A stretch of DNA of 64,000 nucleotides from assembly GCA_029582265.1 (NCBI GenBank), contig CM055823.1:7390761-7454760 (forward strand). The letters are read 5' to 3'. The translations under genes and the position numbers were made by a program. The notes under the pieces were generated by a model, which saw only the letters and a program-made list of their open reading frames with translations, did not search any database and had not been told where the DNA came from. Every line of letters starts with the position of its first letter. Positions within the stretch are counted from its first letter, which is position 1. The DNA is from Zoroaster sp. YZ-2022. Lineage: Eukaryota; Echinodermata; Asteroidea; Forcipulatida; Zoroasteridae. Positions 62,921-64,000 of the stretch are shown here, piece after piece.

Positions 62921-64000
62921 ACCACTGGAGGAAAACAAATGGCCCTCTTACATTTTACACGTGCAAAATCGCCGATATGTTTGGTGTTATTGACCAAATA
63001 TTTGGAAACTATTTGGTTGATTTTGTTTACTAATGGAACGACTTTGCAAGAGCGAGATGTGTACAGTGTCAAAATCTGAATATGTCAAAAGGAGTTTGAA
63101 TAGAGCAACTTTTTACAAAATTTAACTGTGGGGTTTAGATAATAAAATGTATCTTGTTTAATTTGCTTAGGACACAAGCTCTCTCAAAAATGAGGAAAGG
63201 TATATTATTAATGATTAATTAGAGCTCAACTTTAAATACAATGCTGTATATTGTGGTATTTATGCAAATGCGGTGAACATATTGGCCAATCAACAATGGT
63301 CTGTGTTGATCACGTTGCAGACTGATACCTTGGCACGAGGAGCAGTCGATCTCCTTAAGCATCACGTAAGCCTCGGCCATTCTCATTTGCAACGAGAACT
63401 GAAACCTTCCGCCATATTTTTTACAAATCAAAATTCATGTGCATGTTTTCCCAGTGAGTTTGGTTACCTTAAAATTCTACCCATATCACGTCATCGCCAT
63501 AGTGGTTTGTGCGTTGGATCAAGGGAAGGATGTGGTTTTTGATTGAAGAGTTTATATTTCTTTGATTGTTGTTTATCAATGCATTTATCAATATTGTTTT
63601 CCCCAATACCCCCCCCCCCCCCACCCCGGCCGCCCGTTTATTGTTCAAATGAAAATGTTAATTCCTCACATATGGGGCACAGTAGAAGTGACAATAACCT
63701 CACACCATAGGTGAGGTTGCAAACACCAATATGTGGGATGTTGAATATTTCAAATCACCGCGCGTGAAACATTTACCAAATGTACCAAATTCAGGTTGAG
63801 GATGGGGGCGTAATAGGCGCATAACATCCTTATGAACGATTGCTTCCAACCTATTAATCGCATGAAGTTATACAAATGGGTTTTCTATAAATATTAGCAT
63901 ATTTGTTATTTATTTTTATTTATTATTTGTTTCCTATTCTGTTTATCCAGATACGTTTTGTATTGACCCCATTACTTTCTGAATTGTTGCACCTTGAATT
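62921..64000. other. VGLUT intron 6, remaining part
   Basis: No match to the next expected VGLUT exon (TM7 region). 63610-63625 is a poly-C run. 63321-63365 has AG- and GT-bounded sequence, but the encoded peptide does not resemble the family. Confidence 0.5.

Noticed and set aside
63321..63365. Possible next VGLUT exon (AG...GT bounded)
   Set aside because: The translation does not resemble the TM7 region expected after the EESIGE loop.

Overview
The window is animal nuclear DNA: AT-rich, intron-bearing and packed with dispersed tRNA-derived SINEs, small inverted-repeat transposons (MITEs), microsatellites and minisatellites. No bacterial-type gene, rRNA or intact tRNA gene was seen. The SINE/MITE mix and a VGLUT-type transporter gene suggest a marine invertebrate. 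A deuterostome (echinoderm or hemichordate) is my best guess, at low confidence, because no species-diagnostic gene is present.

Only one protein-coding gene can be supported. It is the 5' half of a vesicular glutamate transporter-like gene (SLC17A6/7/8 family) on the + strand from about 48.63 kb. Six exons joined by GT-AG introns in consistent phases (48630-48911, 49850-49968, 52067-52181, 58724-58811, 60294-60380, 60971-61110) give 277 codons, roughly from the N-terminus through the sixth membrane segment. The remaining exons must lie beyond 64 kb. The only other coding trace is a 5'-truncated, stop-containing LINE reverse-transcriptase C-terminus (minus strand, 53778-54180) inside intron 3.

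Layout: 1-23.2 kb is non-coding sequence with SINEs, MITEs and microsatellites. 23.28-25.6 kb is a 32-bp minisatellite. 25.84-26.18 kb is a 21-bp minisatellite framed by inverted repeats. 26.2-48.6 kb is non-coding with nested transposons, including a SINE carrying a (GTT)n/(GTTT)n tail. 48.6-61.1 kb is the transporter gene. Its third intron (6.5 kb) carries a CpG-rich foldback element in two copies, the LINE relic, a 247-bp mariner-type palindrome and a SINE whose 3' end runs into about 2.1 kb of (GAT)n with CTA interruptions. 61.1-64 kb is intron 6, largely a 1.35-kb inverted-repeat element.

The most interesting system is a family of about 153-bp retroposed repeats. They begin with a hammerhead-ribozyme-like core (CTGANGA, hairpin, GAAACGT) followed by a second hairpin. 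Three full copies are each flanked by 11-14-bp target duplications, and both hairpins show compensatory base changes between copies. They look like non-autonomous Penelope-like or retrozyme-like elements.
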